From Streptomyces sp. (lineage in GTDB: Bacteria; Actinomycetota; Actinomycetes; Streptomycetales; Streptomycetaceae), in the NCBI RefSeq assembly GCF_019510245.1, contig NZ_JAEKKT010000182.1, positions 1 through 39,116 of the forward strand: a DNA stretch of 39,116 bases, in the 5' to 3' direction. Under the pieces are notes generated by a model that worked only from the letters and a program-made list of their open reading frames with translations, was not told the origin of the DNA and searched no databases. The position numbers and the translations under genes were made by a program. Below, one piece after another: positions 14,632 to 22,868 of the stretch. Position 1 is the first letter of the stretch. The number at the start of each line of letters is the position of its first letter.

Positions 14632-15807
14632 GTGCGTGATCCGATGCCCGGCGGGCAGCCGCCGGAGGCCGACGCCCTGGCGCGCTTCCTCACCGCGGAC
14701 CCGGAGCAGTGGCCCCGGCTCGCCCCGCGGGTGACGGCAGCGGTCGGGATCCCGGTGCTGGAGCGGATCGTGCACGCCACGAACGCCCGGATCGGCGAGT
14801 TCGCCGCCGTGACGGACGGCCCCGACGGGCTGATCGTGTCCGGCAGCACCGGCCGGGTGCGGGCCTGGGCCCAGGCGGCGCCCGACGGCGAACTCACCGC
14901 CCTGCGCATCGAAGGCGTCCGCTACACCCCGCCCGGCTACCGCCCGCCCGCACACCTCGCCTGGGCGGTCTGTCTCGTCCTGGTCGCCGCCTGGAACGTC
15001 CTGACCCTGTGGACGGCCGGCGACCGCACCGCCTGGACCGCCGACCTGGCCACCCTCGCCGCGTTCTACGTGGTCGTCGAGGGCTGCGGCGCACCCGCGA
15101 CGCAACCCCGTCCGCTCAGGCGGGCGGTCGAGGCGGGCGCGGTCGCCGCCCTCGCCTCGGCGTGGCGGCTGCCGGGGCTGCCGGCCGGAGACGGCCTGCC
15201 CGGACTCGCCGTCGGGCTCGTCCTCCTCGCGGGCGCCGGGTGGCTGGTCACCGCCGCCCGGCTGCACCGCCGGCGGGCCCCGCTCTCCCGGCCGCTGCGG
15301 TTCCCGCTGGAGGGTGCCTGGTACGTCGTACAGGGCGGCGGCCCGGCGGTGAACCACCACGCCCGGGTACCGGAGCAGCGCGCCGCCCTCGACCTGGTGG
15401 CGCTCGGCCGGTACGGCACCCGTACCCGGCCCGGTCGCGAACCGGCGGCGTACGCCGCCTACGGGCGGCCGGTCCGGTCGCCCTGCGACGGCACGGTGGT
15501 CTCCGCGGCCGACGGCATCCCGGACCAGCGCCCGGGGGAGATCCGCTACCAGCCGCCGTACGGCAACCACGTCTTCCTCGACACCGGCCGGGAGATCGTG
15601 AAGCTCGCCCACCTGCGCCCCGGCTCGGTGACGGTGACGGCAGGCGACGCGGTCCGGGCCGGGCAACTGCTCGGCGAGGTCGGCAACAGCGGCAACAGCA
15701 CCGAGCCCCACCTGCACCTGCACGCGGAACGCGACGGGGTCGGTCTCGACCTGGCGTTCGAGGGGATGTCCGGGCGGCTGTACCGGGGGCGGACCGTCCG
15801 CGGCTGA
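14632..15807 (+). CDS. Membrane-anchored M23 (LytM-like) metallopeptidase
   Basis: A 391-residue protein. Residues 1-100 are soluble and unrecognised; about 105-215 hold three or four hydrophobic helices; about 225-391 form a peptidase M23 domain with the zinc region NHH..ALDLV, the strand motif GNHVFLD, and the HLHLH signature. M23 enzymes cut peptidoglycan cross-bridges or act as inactive LytM regulators. The first zinc-site His-Asp spacing (HHARVPEQRAALD) is longer than the usual HxxxD, so activity is not certain. GGGGGAG is 5 nt before the GTG at 14632, preferred over the ATG at 14644. Confidence 0.85.
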   Translation: MRDPMPGGQPPEADALARFLTADPEQWPRLAPRVTAAVGIPVLERIVHATNARIGEFAAVTDGPDGLIVSGSTGRVRAWAQAAPDGELTALRIEGVRYTPPGYRPPAHLAWAVCLVLVAAWNVLTLWTAGDRTAWTADLATLAAFYVVVEGCGAPATQPRPLRRAVEAGAVAALASAWRLPGLPAGDGLPGLAVGLVLLAGAGWLVTAARLHRRRAPLSRPLRFPLEGAWYVVQGGGPAVNHHARVPEQRAALDLVALGRYGTRTRPGREPAAYAAYGRPVRSPCDGTVVSAADGIPDQRPGEIRYQPPYGNHVFLDTGREIVKLAHLRPGSVTVTAGDAVRAGQLLGEVGNSGNSTEPHLHLHAERDGVGLDLAFEGMSGRLYRGRTVRG

Positions 15808-15845
15808 GCGTGGCCGCCGGACGGGGGTTCCCGGCGGGCGGGCCT

Positions 15846-15910
15846 TGCCGATGCGGGTTACGTTGCGGAAGATGCCGGTGGGGACCGGGGCCCCCGTGTC
15901 GGCATCGGCA
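15846..15910 (+). promoter_or_regulatory. kynA upstream region: putative promoter inside a perfect inverted repeat
   Basis: TGCCGATGC (15846-15854) and GCATCGGCA (15902-15910) are perfectly complementary. TTGCCG (15845-15850), 17 nt, then GAAGAT (15868-15873) is a plausible promoter. GATGCCG (15871-15877) can alternatively pair with CGGCATC (15900-15906). Confidence 0.4.
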
Positions 15911-15948
15911 GGGGCGGACCGCTACCCGGAGTACAACAGGAGACAGCG

Positions 15949-16791
15949 ATGTCCCATGAGGCTCTCGAAAGCAACGAGCCCGAGACCCCGCATCTCGACT
16001 TCGCCGGCACGACGCCGTACGAGGACTACGTCAAGGCGGACGTGCTCACCCACCTCCAGCACACCCTCTCCGACGATCCCGGAGAGATGGTCTTCCTGGT
16101 CACGACCCAGGTGATGGAGCTGTGGTTCACCGTCATCGTCCACGAGTGGGAGACGGCCGCGGCGGCGCTGCGCGGTGACGACATCCCCACCGCGATCGCC
16201 GCGCTGAAGCGTTCCACCCGCGAACTGGAGGCGCTGAACGCCTCCTGGAAGCCGCTCGGCCAGCTCACCCCCGCCCAGTTCAACTCCTACCGGTCCGCCC
16301 TCGGCGAGGGCTCCGGCTTCCAGTCGGCGATGTACCGGCGGATGGAGTTCCTGCTCGGCGAGAAGTCCGCGTCCATGCTCGTCCCGCACCGCGGCGCGCC
16401 GCGTGTGCACGCGGAACTGGAGAAGGCGCTGCACGAGCCGAGTCTCTACGACGAGGTGGTGCGGCTGCTGGGGCGGCGGGGGTATCCGATCCCGGCGGCG
16501 GAGCTGGTGGAACGTGACATATCACTGCCCTATACATCTTCCCCCGCCGTCGAGGCCGCCTGGACCGCCGTCTACTCCGGCGACGGCGACGCCGACCTCG
16601 CCCGCCTCGGTGAGGCGCTGACCGACGTCGCCGAGCTCGTCTGGCGCTGGCGCAACGACCACCTGGTCGCCACCCGCCGCGCGATGGGCGCCAAGCCCGG
16701 CACCGGCGGTTCGGCCGGGGTCGCCTGGCTGGAGAAGCGCGCCCGCAAGAACGTGTTCCCGGAGCTGTGGACGGCGAGGTCCCATGTCTGA
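15949..16791 (+). CDS. kynA: Tryptophan 2,3-dioxygenase
   Basis: Heme enzyme that opens the indole ring of L-tryptophan with O2 to give N-formylkynurenine, first step of the kynurenine pathway. The 280 residues match bacterial TDO length. Motifs: YEDYVKADVLTHLQ, DEMVFLVTTQ-type substrate helix (here GEMVFLVTTQVMELWF), SYRSALGEGSGFQS, and WRWRNDHLVATRRAMG with proximal heme ligand His238; GTGGSAG follows. An AGGAGA Shine-Dalgarno precedes the ATG. Its stop lies inside the start of kynU (8-nt overlap). Codons 191-197 include five codons rare in this genome (ATA, TCA, TAT, ACA, TCT). Confidence 0.96.
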   Translation: MSHEALESNEPETPHLDFAGTTPYEDYVKADVLTHLQHTLSDDPGEMVFLVTTQVMELWFTVIVHEWETAAAALRGDDIPTAIAALKRSTRELEALNASWKPLGQLTPAQFNSYRSALGEGSGFQSAMYRRMEFLLGEKSASMLVPHRGAPRVHAELEKALHEPSLYDEVVRLLGRRGYPIPAAELVERDISLPYTSSPAVEAAWTAVYSGDGDADLARLGEALTDVAELVWRWRNDHLVATRRAMGAKPGTGGSAGVAWLEKRARKNVFPELWTARSHV

Positions 16792-18019
16792 GCGGGCCCT
16801 GAGGGCGGAGAAGCTGGACGCCGAGGACGAGTTGGCCGGGGTGCGCGAGCGCTTCGCCCTGGACACGGTGTCCGATCATGCGGCTGACGCCGCGGTCGTC
16901 TACCTGGACGGCAACTCGCTGGGCGCCCTGCCCGCGCACGTCCCCGGGCGCGTCCAGGACGTCGTCCGGCGGCAGTGGGGCGAGCTGCGGATCCGGTCCT
17001 GGGACGAGAGCGGCTGGTGGACGGCGCCCGAGCGGATCGGCGACCGGATCGCCCCGCTGGTCGGGGCGGCGGCCGGCCAGATCGTGGTCGGCGACTCGAC
17101 GAGTGTCAACGTCTTCAAGGCACTTGTGGGCGCGGTACGGCTGGCGGGGGAGGGCCGCGACGAGATCCTGGTCGACGCGACGACCTTCCCCACGGACGGC
17201 TACATCGCCGGGTCGGCGGCCCGGCTGACGGGCTGCACCCTGCGCCCGCTCACCCCCGCCGAGGTTCCGGCGGCGCTCGGCGACCGTACCGCCGCCGTAC
17301 TGCTCAACCACGTCGACTACCGCACCGGACGCCTCCACGACCTGCCCTCCCTCACCGCCGCGATCCACGCGGCCGGGGCCGTGTCCGTCTGGGACCTGTG
17401 CCACAGCGCGGGCGCGCTGCCGGTGGGCCTCGACGAGCACGGCGTCGACCTGGCCGTCGGCTGCACCTACAAGTACCTGAACGGCGGGCCGGGCGCACCC
17501 GCGTACCTGTATGTACGACGGGACCTCCAGGACCGCTTCGACTCGCCGCTCCCCGGCTGGAACTCCCATGCGGAGCCCTTCGGGATGAGTCCGGCGTACG
17601 AGCCGGCGCCCGGGGCGCTGCGCGGTCGCGTCGGCACCCCGGACATCCTCTCCATGCTCGCCCTGGAGGCGGCGCTGGAGGTGTGGGAGGGGGTGCCGGT
17701 GGCGGCCGTACGGGCCAAGTCGCTCGCCCTGACGGACTTCTTCCTGGAGTGCGTCGAGGCGTACGTCCCGGCGGGCCGCGTCGAGTGCGTGACCCCGTCG
17801 GCCCACGAGGAGCGCGGCAGCCAGATCGCGCTGCGCTGTTCCGATGCCGGGGACGTGATGAAACGGCTGATCGAGCGGGGCGTGGTCGGCGACTTCCGGC
17901 ACCCCGACGTGCTCCGCTTCGGCTTCACCCCGCTCTACGTCGGCTTCGCGGACGTGGAGCGGGCGGCCCGGGTGCTGGGCGAGGTGCTGGCGGAGGCGGC
18001 GGGAACGGCCGTCTTCTAG
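16784..18019 (+). CDS. kynU: Kynureninase
   Basis: PLP enzyme that hydrolyses L-kynurenine to anthranilate and L-alanine. Its 411 residues match the family. YLDGNSLGALP near residue 44 is the family N-terminal signature; DSTSVNVFKAL binds the phosphate; WDLCHSAGALPVGL holds the PLP-ring region; CTYKYLNGGPGAPAYLY contains the Schiff-base Lys230. Overlap with kynA shows a single transcript. The third pathway enzyme, the formamidase, follows after 176 nt of structured non-coding DNA. The product anthranilate can feed secondary metabolism or tryptophan resynthesis. Confidence 0.95.
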   Translation: MSERALRAEKLDAEDELAGVRERFALDTVSDHAADAAVVYLDGNSLGALPAHVPGRVQDVVRRQWGELRIRSWDESGWWTAPERIGDRIAPLVGAAAGQIVVGDSTSVNVFKALVGAVRLAGEGRDEILVDATTFPTDGYIAGSAARLTGCTLRPLTPAEVPAALGDRTAAVLLNHVDYRTGRLHDLPSLTAAIHAAGAVSVWDLCHSAGALPVGLDEHGVDLAVGCTYKYLNGGPGAPAYLYVRRDLQDRFDSPLPGWNSHAEPFGMSPAYEPAPGALRGRVGTPDILSMLALEAALEVWEGVPVAAVRAKSLALTDFFLECVEAYVPAGRVECVTPSAHEERGSQIALRCSDAGDVMKRLIERGVVGDFRHPDVLRFGFTPLYVGFADVERAARVLGEVLAEAAGTAVF

Positions 18020-18050
18020 CGACATGGCGACATAGTCATCCCCGGTCAGG

Positions 18051-18146
18051 GGCCGGGACGGTACAGAACCGAGCAATCCTCACCGTGCGTCACATCCGCG
18101 TGTCCGCGCACGTCACGGGCCTGATACCGTCCCGGCCAACGGCCGG
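18051..18146 (+). promoter_or_regulatory. Structured intergenic element with competing hairpins upstream of the formamidase gene
   Basis: GGCCGGGACGGTA (18051-18063) is perfectly complementary to TACCGTCCCGGCC (18125-18137). Inside, CGTGCG (18084-18089) pairs with CGCACG (18107-18112). CCGGCC (18132-18137) can instead pair with GGCCGG (18141-18146) around an AAC loop, so the long-range and local stems exclude each other. This could be an attenuator, an operator or an extended terminator. Confidence 0.5.
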
Positions 18147-18195
18147 ATTCCCCACCTGGTCCGCCAACGCACTTACGTCCCTGAGAGGTTGGAGC

Positions 18196-19071
18196 ATGCC
18201 GGACGACGACGCAGCAGCCCGGGCCGCCGCCGAGGAGGAGTCGGCCTTCTCGCACCCGCACGTCGCGCCCGACGCCACGGCCGCCTACGGCGACCATCCC
18301 GACCAGGTGATCGACTTCTACGCCCCGCGCACCGAGGAGCCGCTGGCCCCGCTGGTGGTGGTCCTGCACGGGGGTGCGTGGCGTGCGCCGTACGACCGCG
18401 GCCACATCACCCCGTTCGCCGACTACCTGGCCCGGCGCGGCTTCGCGGTGGCCAACGTCGAGTACCGGCGCGGCGCGGCGCTTCCCGCCCAGGGCGGTAC
18501 GGCCCCGGTGGCGGGCCGCTGGCCGGACACCTTCGACGACGTGGCGGCGGCGCTGGATGCCCTGCCGGCCCTGGTCCGCGAGGCGGTACCGCGGGCGGAC
18601 CTGCGCCGTACGGTCCTCACCGGCCACTCGGCGGGCGGCCACCTGGCGCTGTGGGCGGCGGCACGGCACGTCCTCCCGGCGGACGCCGTGTGGCGCACCT
18701 CCGGCCCGGCGCCGCTGCGGGGTGTGGTGGCCCTGGCCCCGATCGCGGACTTCGCGATGGCCGAGAAGCTGGACGTCTGCGGCAACGCGGCCCTGCAACT
18801 CCTCGGCGGCGACGAGAAGTTCGCCGACCGGCAGCCGTACGCCGACCCCGCGCTCCTGCTCCCGACCGGCATCGCGACCACCCTGGTCCAGGGCCGCACG
18901 GACGTGGTCGTCCCGCAGGCGGTCGCCGAGTCCTACGCGGACGCGGCGGCGAAGGCGGGCGAGGTGGTGGGCCTGACGCTCCTGGAGGAGGTCGGCCACT
19001 TCCCCCTGATCGACCCGGTGGCGGACGCCTGCGCGGTGGTGGCGGAGGAGATCGCCCAACTCGCCTGGTGA
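18196..19071 (+). CDS. Alpha/beta hydrolase, probable kynurenine formamidase
   Basis: A 291-residue alpha/beta hydrolase of the esterase/arylformamidase branch: oxyanion motif HGGAW near residue 57, nucleophile GHSAGGH with Ser145, and catalytic His268 in VGHFPLIDP. Its place behind tryptophan dioxygenase and kynureninase makes it the likely enzyme for N-formylkynurenine to kynurenine plus formate, completing tryptophan to anthranilate. The function comes mainly from context; the fold alone would say only carboxylesterase-like. AGAGG is 8 nt before the ATG. It may have its own promoter in the structured gap upstream. Confidence 0.85.
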   Translation: MPDDDAAARAAAEEESAFSHPHVAPDATAAYGDHPDQVIDFYAPRTEEPLAPLVVVLHGGAWRAPYDRGHITPFADYLARRGFAVANVEYRRGAALPAQGGTAPVAGRWPDTFDDVAAALDALPALVREAVPRADLRRTVLTGHSAGGHLALWAAARHVLPADAVWRTSGPAPLRGVVALAPIADFAMAEKLDVCGNAALQLLGGDEKFADRQPYADPALLLPTGIATTLVQGRTDVVVPQAVAESYADAAAKAGEVVGLTLLEEVGHFPLIDPVADACAVVAEEIAQLAW

Positions 19072-19098
19072 GAGCCCGACCCTGAGTCTTCCCCCGCA

Positions 19099-19116
19099 TA
19101 CCCGTAGTACCTGAGA
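19099..19116 (+). promoter_or_regulatory. 18-bp box shared by two two-component operons, copy 1
   Basis: TACCCGTAGTACCTGAGA, identical to 23576-23593. It lies 53 nt before a TAATTT hexamer (19170). It is probably a regulator-binding site for the operon starting at 19225. Confidence 0.6.
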
Positions 19117-19169
19117 GCTACCTCCCAGGTGAGTCCCCGCGCGGGACGCGAACGACACGGTCCGTTCCG

Positions 19170-19175
19170 TAATTT
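19170..19175 (+). promoter_or_regulatory. Putative -10 box TAATTT of the 19225-23551 operon
   Basis: TAATTT is unusually AT-rich for the surroundings. It sits 53 nt after the 18-bp box, the same distance as TACGGT from box copy 2. No standard -35 is visible, which fits an activated promoter. Confidence 0.45.
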
Positions 19176-19224
19176 CCCGATCAGAACAGCCCGATGGCCG
19201 GGCGACTGAACGGGGGGGCCGACC

Positions 19225-20241
19225 ATGACGGCGGTGACGGGGGAGCGGCTGCGGCCGGGGCGCGGGCACTGGCGGGGGAGGCTGCGCCGTGCCCTGCTCG
19301 CCACGCTGGTCAGCGCCGCCGTGGTGCTTCCGCTGTCCGCGGCCACCCGGCCGCGGATCCCCGCGCCGCCGCCCGCCGCGCTCCCCGCCCGCCTCACCCC
19401 GGCCGCCCTCGCCACCGCCTACGAGGCCAACCGCGACAACGCGGCCGAAGCCGCCCGCATGGCGGCCGCGGGCGGCGACCGCTCCCGCGCCGTCGCCGAC
19501 CGCGCCCTCGCGTCCCCCTCCCGTCACCTGCTCCGCTTCGACGCCCGGGGCGCCGGCCAGGTCACCGAGGTCTTCGGCGACCTGCCGCACGCGACGCGCA
19601 TCGCCGTCCTGGTCCCCGGCTCGGACACCACCCTCGACACCTACGCCCGCCTCCACGCGGCGGCCGCGTCCCTGTACCGGCGCGTCACCCGCGAGGCCCC
19701 GGGCGGCGCCCGCACCGCGGTCGTCGCCTGGCTCGGCTACCGGGCGCCCGCCACGATCAGCACCGCGGTCCTCACCCCGGGCCGGGCCGGCCAAGCGGCC
19801 CCGCGGCTGCGCGAGTTCATCCGCGAACTGCGCGGCCTCACCGCCCCCGGGCCGGCCTCCGTCGCCCTCCTCTGCCACTCGTACGGCACGGTGGTCTGCG
19901 CCCGCACCGCCCCCGCCCTCACCGGCCTCGGCGTCACCGACATCGCCCTGGTCGGCAGTCCCGGCACCGGCGCCGGCTCGGCCGCGGCCCTGCACACCTC
20001 CGCCCGCGTCTGGGCGGCCCGGGGAGCAGCCGACTGGATAGCCGAGGTCCCGCACGTCCGCGCCGACCTCTTCGGCTGGACGGTCGGCTTCGGCACCGAT
20101 CCCGTCTCCCCGTCCTTCGGAGCCCGCGTCTTCGCGGCGGGCCCCGGCGGCCACAGCGACTACTTCACCCCGGGCTCGGCCTCCCTGGCCAACCTCGCCC
20201 GGATCGTCCTCGGCGAGACAACGGAGGTCACCCGTGCGTAA
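19225..20241 (+). CDS. Secreted or membrane-anchored DUF1023-type alpha/beta hydrolase
   Basis: A 338-residue protein with an N-terminal signal or anchor (basic to residue 28, hydrophobic about 28-44). The rest fits the actinobacterial DUF1023 alpha/beta hydrolases: an LVPGSDTTLD segment, the nucleophile elbow CHSYGT with Ser219, and a closing GGHSDYF that supplies a likely catalytic His. Substrates are unknown, probably esters or lipids at the cell surface. A GGGGGGG run serves as ribosome site for ATG 19225; an ATG at 19194 is out of frame. Its stop overlaps the next start by 8 nt. It is first gene of a four-gene operon ending in a two-component system. Confidence 0.82.
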   Translation: MTAVTGERLRPGRGHWRGRLRRALLATLVSAAVVLPLSAATRPRIPAPPPAALPARLTPAALATAYEANRDNAAEAARMAAAGGDRSRAVADRALASPSRHLLRFDARGAGQVTEVFGDLPHATRIAVLVPGSDTTLDTYARLHAAAASLYRRVTREAPGGARTAVVAWLGYRAPATISTAVLTPGRAGQAAPRLREFIRELRGLTAPGPASVALLCHSYGTVVCARTAPALTGLGVTDIALVGSPGTGAGSAAALHTSARVWAARGAADWIAEVPHVRADLFGWTVGFGTDPVSPSFGARVFAAGPGGHSDYFTPGSASLANLARIVLGETTEVTRA

Positions 20242-21463
20242 GCCGCCGACACCCCGCCTCCACGGCCGCATACGGCACCGCGTGCGAGACCGCGTGCGAC
20301 GTCTCGCCCACCGCATCGACGCCGCCACCCCACCCGGCCGGGACCGCTCCGTGGACGCCCTGCGCGCGGTCGCCGTCCTCGGCGTGGTCCTGGGCCACTG
20401 GCTGGTGACGGCGCTGGTGGCGGACCGCGGCCGACTGCGCACCGGCAGCCCCCTCCAGCACCTGCCAGAACTGGCCCCGATCTCCTGGCTCTTCCAGACC
20501 CTCGCCGTGTTCTTCCTGGTCGGCGGCCACGTCGCCACGCGCAGCCACGCCACCGCCCGGGCCGCGGGCACCCCCTACCACCGCTGGCTGACGGCCCGAC
20601 TGACCCGCCTGTTCAAGCCGGTCGCCGCGCTCCTCGCCCTCTGGACGACCGTGACCACCGCCCTCCTCCTGTCCGGCACCGACGTCACCACCGTCCGCAC
20701 CCTCGCCAAACTGGCCCTGTCGCCCCTCTGGTTCCTCCTGGTCTTCGCGGCGCTGACGGCGGCGACCCCGCTCGTCGCCCGGCTCAACCCGCTGTGGCCG
20801 CTGGCCGTCGTCCTCCATGTGGACCTGCTCCGTTTCGGCTTGGGCGCCCCGCCCGCGGTCGGCTGGGTGAACCTGGCGGCCGGCTGGCTGGTGCCGTACT
20901 CCCTGGGCGCCGCCTGGACCCGCGGCGAGCTGGACCGTCCGCGCGCCGGCTGGGTCCTCTTCATCGGCGGTACGGCGGCGACGGCCGGCCTCGTCGCGTG
21001 GGCGGGCTACCCGGCGTCGATGGTCGGCGTCCCCGGCGCGTCCGTCTCCAACCTCGACCCGCCCACCCTGGCCGCCGTCACCTTCGGCCTGGCCCAGTGC
21101 GGCCTGGCCCTGCTCCTGCGCGAGCGGCTGCGTCGCACCATGCGCCGTCCCCTGGCCTGGGCGGCGGTGGCCTTCGTGAACCTCTCCGCGATGACGATCT
21201 TCCTCTGGCACCAGACGGCCCTGATGGCGACCACGGCCACCGGCCTCCCGTTCGGCCCTCTCCCCGGCCTCCACACACCCCCCGACCACCTCGGCTGGGT
21301 CGCGGCCCGCCTGCTCTGGCTCCCGGCCTTCGCCCTGACGCTCGCTGTGTGCTGGGCGGCGTTCCACGTGTACGAGAGCGGCCGCCCCCGGGCCCGCTCG
21401 CGCGTCGTCCGGAGCCACCCCGCGTCCGATCGGGCGACCCCGACGGGAGCCCGCCGTGTCTAG
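20234..21463 (+). CDS. Membrane acyltransferase family 3 protein
   Basis: A 409-residue integral membrane protein with roughly ten helices. RSVDALRAVAVLGVVLGHW near residue 38 is the Acyl_transf_3 opening, with the family His in GHW; a second region, MTIFLWHQTAL, near residue 322 contains another conserved His. Such enzymes acylate sugars, peptidoglycan or glycolipids using cytoplasmic acyl donors. The GTG start overlaps the upstream hydrolase gene, so both may act on the same surface acyl groups (inference). The end lies at the promoter of the histidine kinase gene. Confidence 0.85.
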   Translation: MRKPPTPRLHGRIRHRVRDRVRRLAHRIDAATPPGRDRSVDALRAVAVLGVVLGHWLVTALVADRGRLRTGSPLQHLPELAPISWLFQTLAVFFLVGGHVATRSHATARAAGTPYHRWLTARLTRLFKPVAALLALWTTVTTALLLSGTDVTTVRTLAKLALSPLWFLLVFAALTAATPLVARLNPLWPLAVVLHVDLLRFGLGAPPAVGWVNLAAGWLVPYSLGAAWTRGELDRPRAGWVLFIGGTAATAGLVAWAGYPASMVGVPGASVSNLDPPTLAAVTFGLAQCGLALLLRERLRRTMRRPLAWAAVAFVNLSAMTIFLWHQTALMATTATGLPFGPLPGLHTPPDHLGWVAARLLWLPAFALTLAVCWAAFHVYESGRPRARSRVVRSHPASDRATPTGARRV

Positions 21464-21466
21464 GCT
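21461..21466 (+). promoter_or_regulatory. Putative -10 box TAGGCT, internal promoter for the first kinase gene
   Basis: TAGGCT overlaps the stop codon of the acyltransferase gene and is 7 nt before the GTG at 21474. It would give a leaderless transcript separate from operon read-through. Confidence 0.45.
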
Positions 21467-21473
21467 GATCGCT

Positions 21474-22868
21474 GTGACGGAGACGGGGACCCGGCGGCCG
21501 GAGTGGATCGGGATCGGCCGCGTGCTGCGCTGGCTTCGGACACTCCGCGACGACCTGTGCACCGCCCGCCTGGACCCGCTGCCCCCTTCCGTATGGCTGC
21601 GCTGGCTGCCGCACGGTGTGCTGTGTGTGGCGGCGATCGGCATCACGATCGGTGGCGTGGCGCAGTTCCAGCACAACGGGCATCTGGGTGCTGGTCCGGC
21701 CTCGCTGCTCGGGTTCGCCGCGGGCGGCGCCGTGCTCCTGGCGATGTGGCGGCCCGTCCCTGCGTGGTGGCTGTCGACAGGGGGCATGCTGGCGGGTGCC
21801 ATCACGCTGCACGGCCGGCTGGGCACGACACCGGTGGTCCTGTTCACGTGGCCCTGGACCGTGGCCGGGATCATCGCGCAGCTGCTGGTCCTGCTGCTGC
21901 TCGCACTGCGGGTCCGGGTGCGGGCGGCGGTCGAGGCGCTGGCCGTGACCGTCCTGGTCACCTGGCTCCTCGACGGCGTCTGGGGTGCGCCGCCGCACCA
22001 GTCCACCTCGGCGGTGACCGTCGTCCTGTCCGTGGTCGTCGTGGCGCTCGGCACGGCGCTGCGCGGCCGCCGCGAGGCCCGCGCGGAACTCGGCCGCCAG
22101 GCCTCGCTCACCGAGGAGGAGCGGGCCCGGCGCACCCTGCTGGAGGAGCGCAGCCGGATCGCGCGCGAGCTGCACGACGTGGTCGCCCACCACATGTCGG
22201 TCATCTCCATCCAGGCGCAGGTCGCCCCGCACCTGGTGGAGAACCCGCCGGACGAGCTGCGCGAGAACCTCGAGGGCATCCGCAACAACGCGCTGGAGGC
22301 GCTGACCGAACTGCGCCGGGTGCTGGGCGTACTGCGCTCCGAGAGCCCCGACGAGGATGCGCCCGACGACCCCGGCACCGGCCCGCACAGCCCGCAGCCC
22401 ACCCTGGACCGGCTGGACACGCTGGTCGAGAACACCAGGGCGGCCGGTCTGACCGTCACCACCCGGATCAACGGCGAGCGGCGCCCGATGCAGTCGGGCG
22501 TGGAGCTGTCGGCGTACAGGATCGTGCAGGAGGCGCTGAGCAACGTCCTGCGGCACGCGCCGGGGGCGACCGCCCACGTCGAGATCGAGTACATCCCCTA
22601 CGGACTCCTGCTGTCCGTCGCGAACTCCCGGCCGACGCGGCCCGCGCCGCCGTCGCCGGGCGCCGGGCACGGACTGCTCGGCATGCGGGAGCGGGCCGTG
22701 ATGCTCGGCGGGTCGCTGACGGCGGGCCCTCTGACGGACGGCGGCTACCGGATCTTCGCGGAGCTCCCGGCCACGGCTCCCGGCCTCCGCCCGGCACCCG
22801 GCCACCGCACCGCGGACCCCGCCACCGGTACCATCCGTGCCCTCGACCCGAAGGACGACCGCGCATGA
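21474..22868 (+). CDS. NarL-family sensor histidine kinase (first of two paralogs)
   Basis: A 464-residue membrane kinase. About five hydrophobic helices lie in residues 35-190. A linker helix leads to a HisKA_3 domain whose phosphoacceptor is His234 in RIARELHDVVAHHMSV. The HATPase domain shows YRIVQEALSNVLRHAPG (N-box) and GHGLLGMRERAVMLGG (G2). There is no extracellular sensor domain, so it likely senses membrane state or a membrane partner, as LiaS/DesK-type kinases do. The GTG at 21474 is chosen by the TAGGCT box; GTG 21456 is an alternative. ATGA overlap with its response regulator. Confidence 0.93.
   Translation: MTETGTRRPEWIGIGRVLRWLRTLRDDLCTARLDPLPPSVWLRWLPHGVLCVAAIGITIGGVAQFQHNGHLGAGPASLLGFAAGGAVLLAMWRPVPAWWLSTGGMLAGAITLHGRLGTTPVVLFTWPWTVAGIIAQLLVLLLLALRVRVRAAVEALAVTVLVTWLLDGVWGAPPHQSTSAVTVVLSVVVVALGTALRGRREARAELGRQASLTEEERARRTLLEERSRIARELHDVVAHHMSVISIQAQVAPHLVENPPDELRENLEGIRNNALEALTELRRVLGVLRSESPDEDAPDDPGTGPHSPQPTLDRLDTLVENTRAAGLTVTTRINGERRPMQSGVELSAYRIVQEALSNVLRHAPGATAHVEIEYIPYGLLLSVANSRPTRPAPPSPGAGHGLLGMRERAVMLGGSLTAGPLTDGGYRIFAELPATAPGLRPAPGHRTADPATGTIRALDPKDDRA

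Noticed and set aside
18046..20571. 841-codon minus-strand frame over the formamidase and hydrolase genes
   Set aside because: Antisense of two genes with intact catalytic motifs; a high-GC artefact.
20228..22594. 788-codon minus-strand frame over the acyltransferase and kinase genes
   Set aside because: Low-complexity antisense reading; no start signal or domain.
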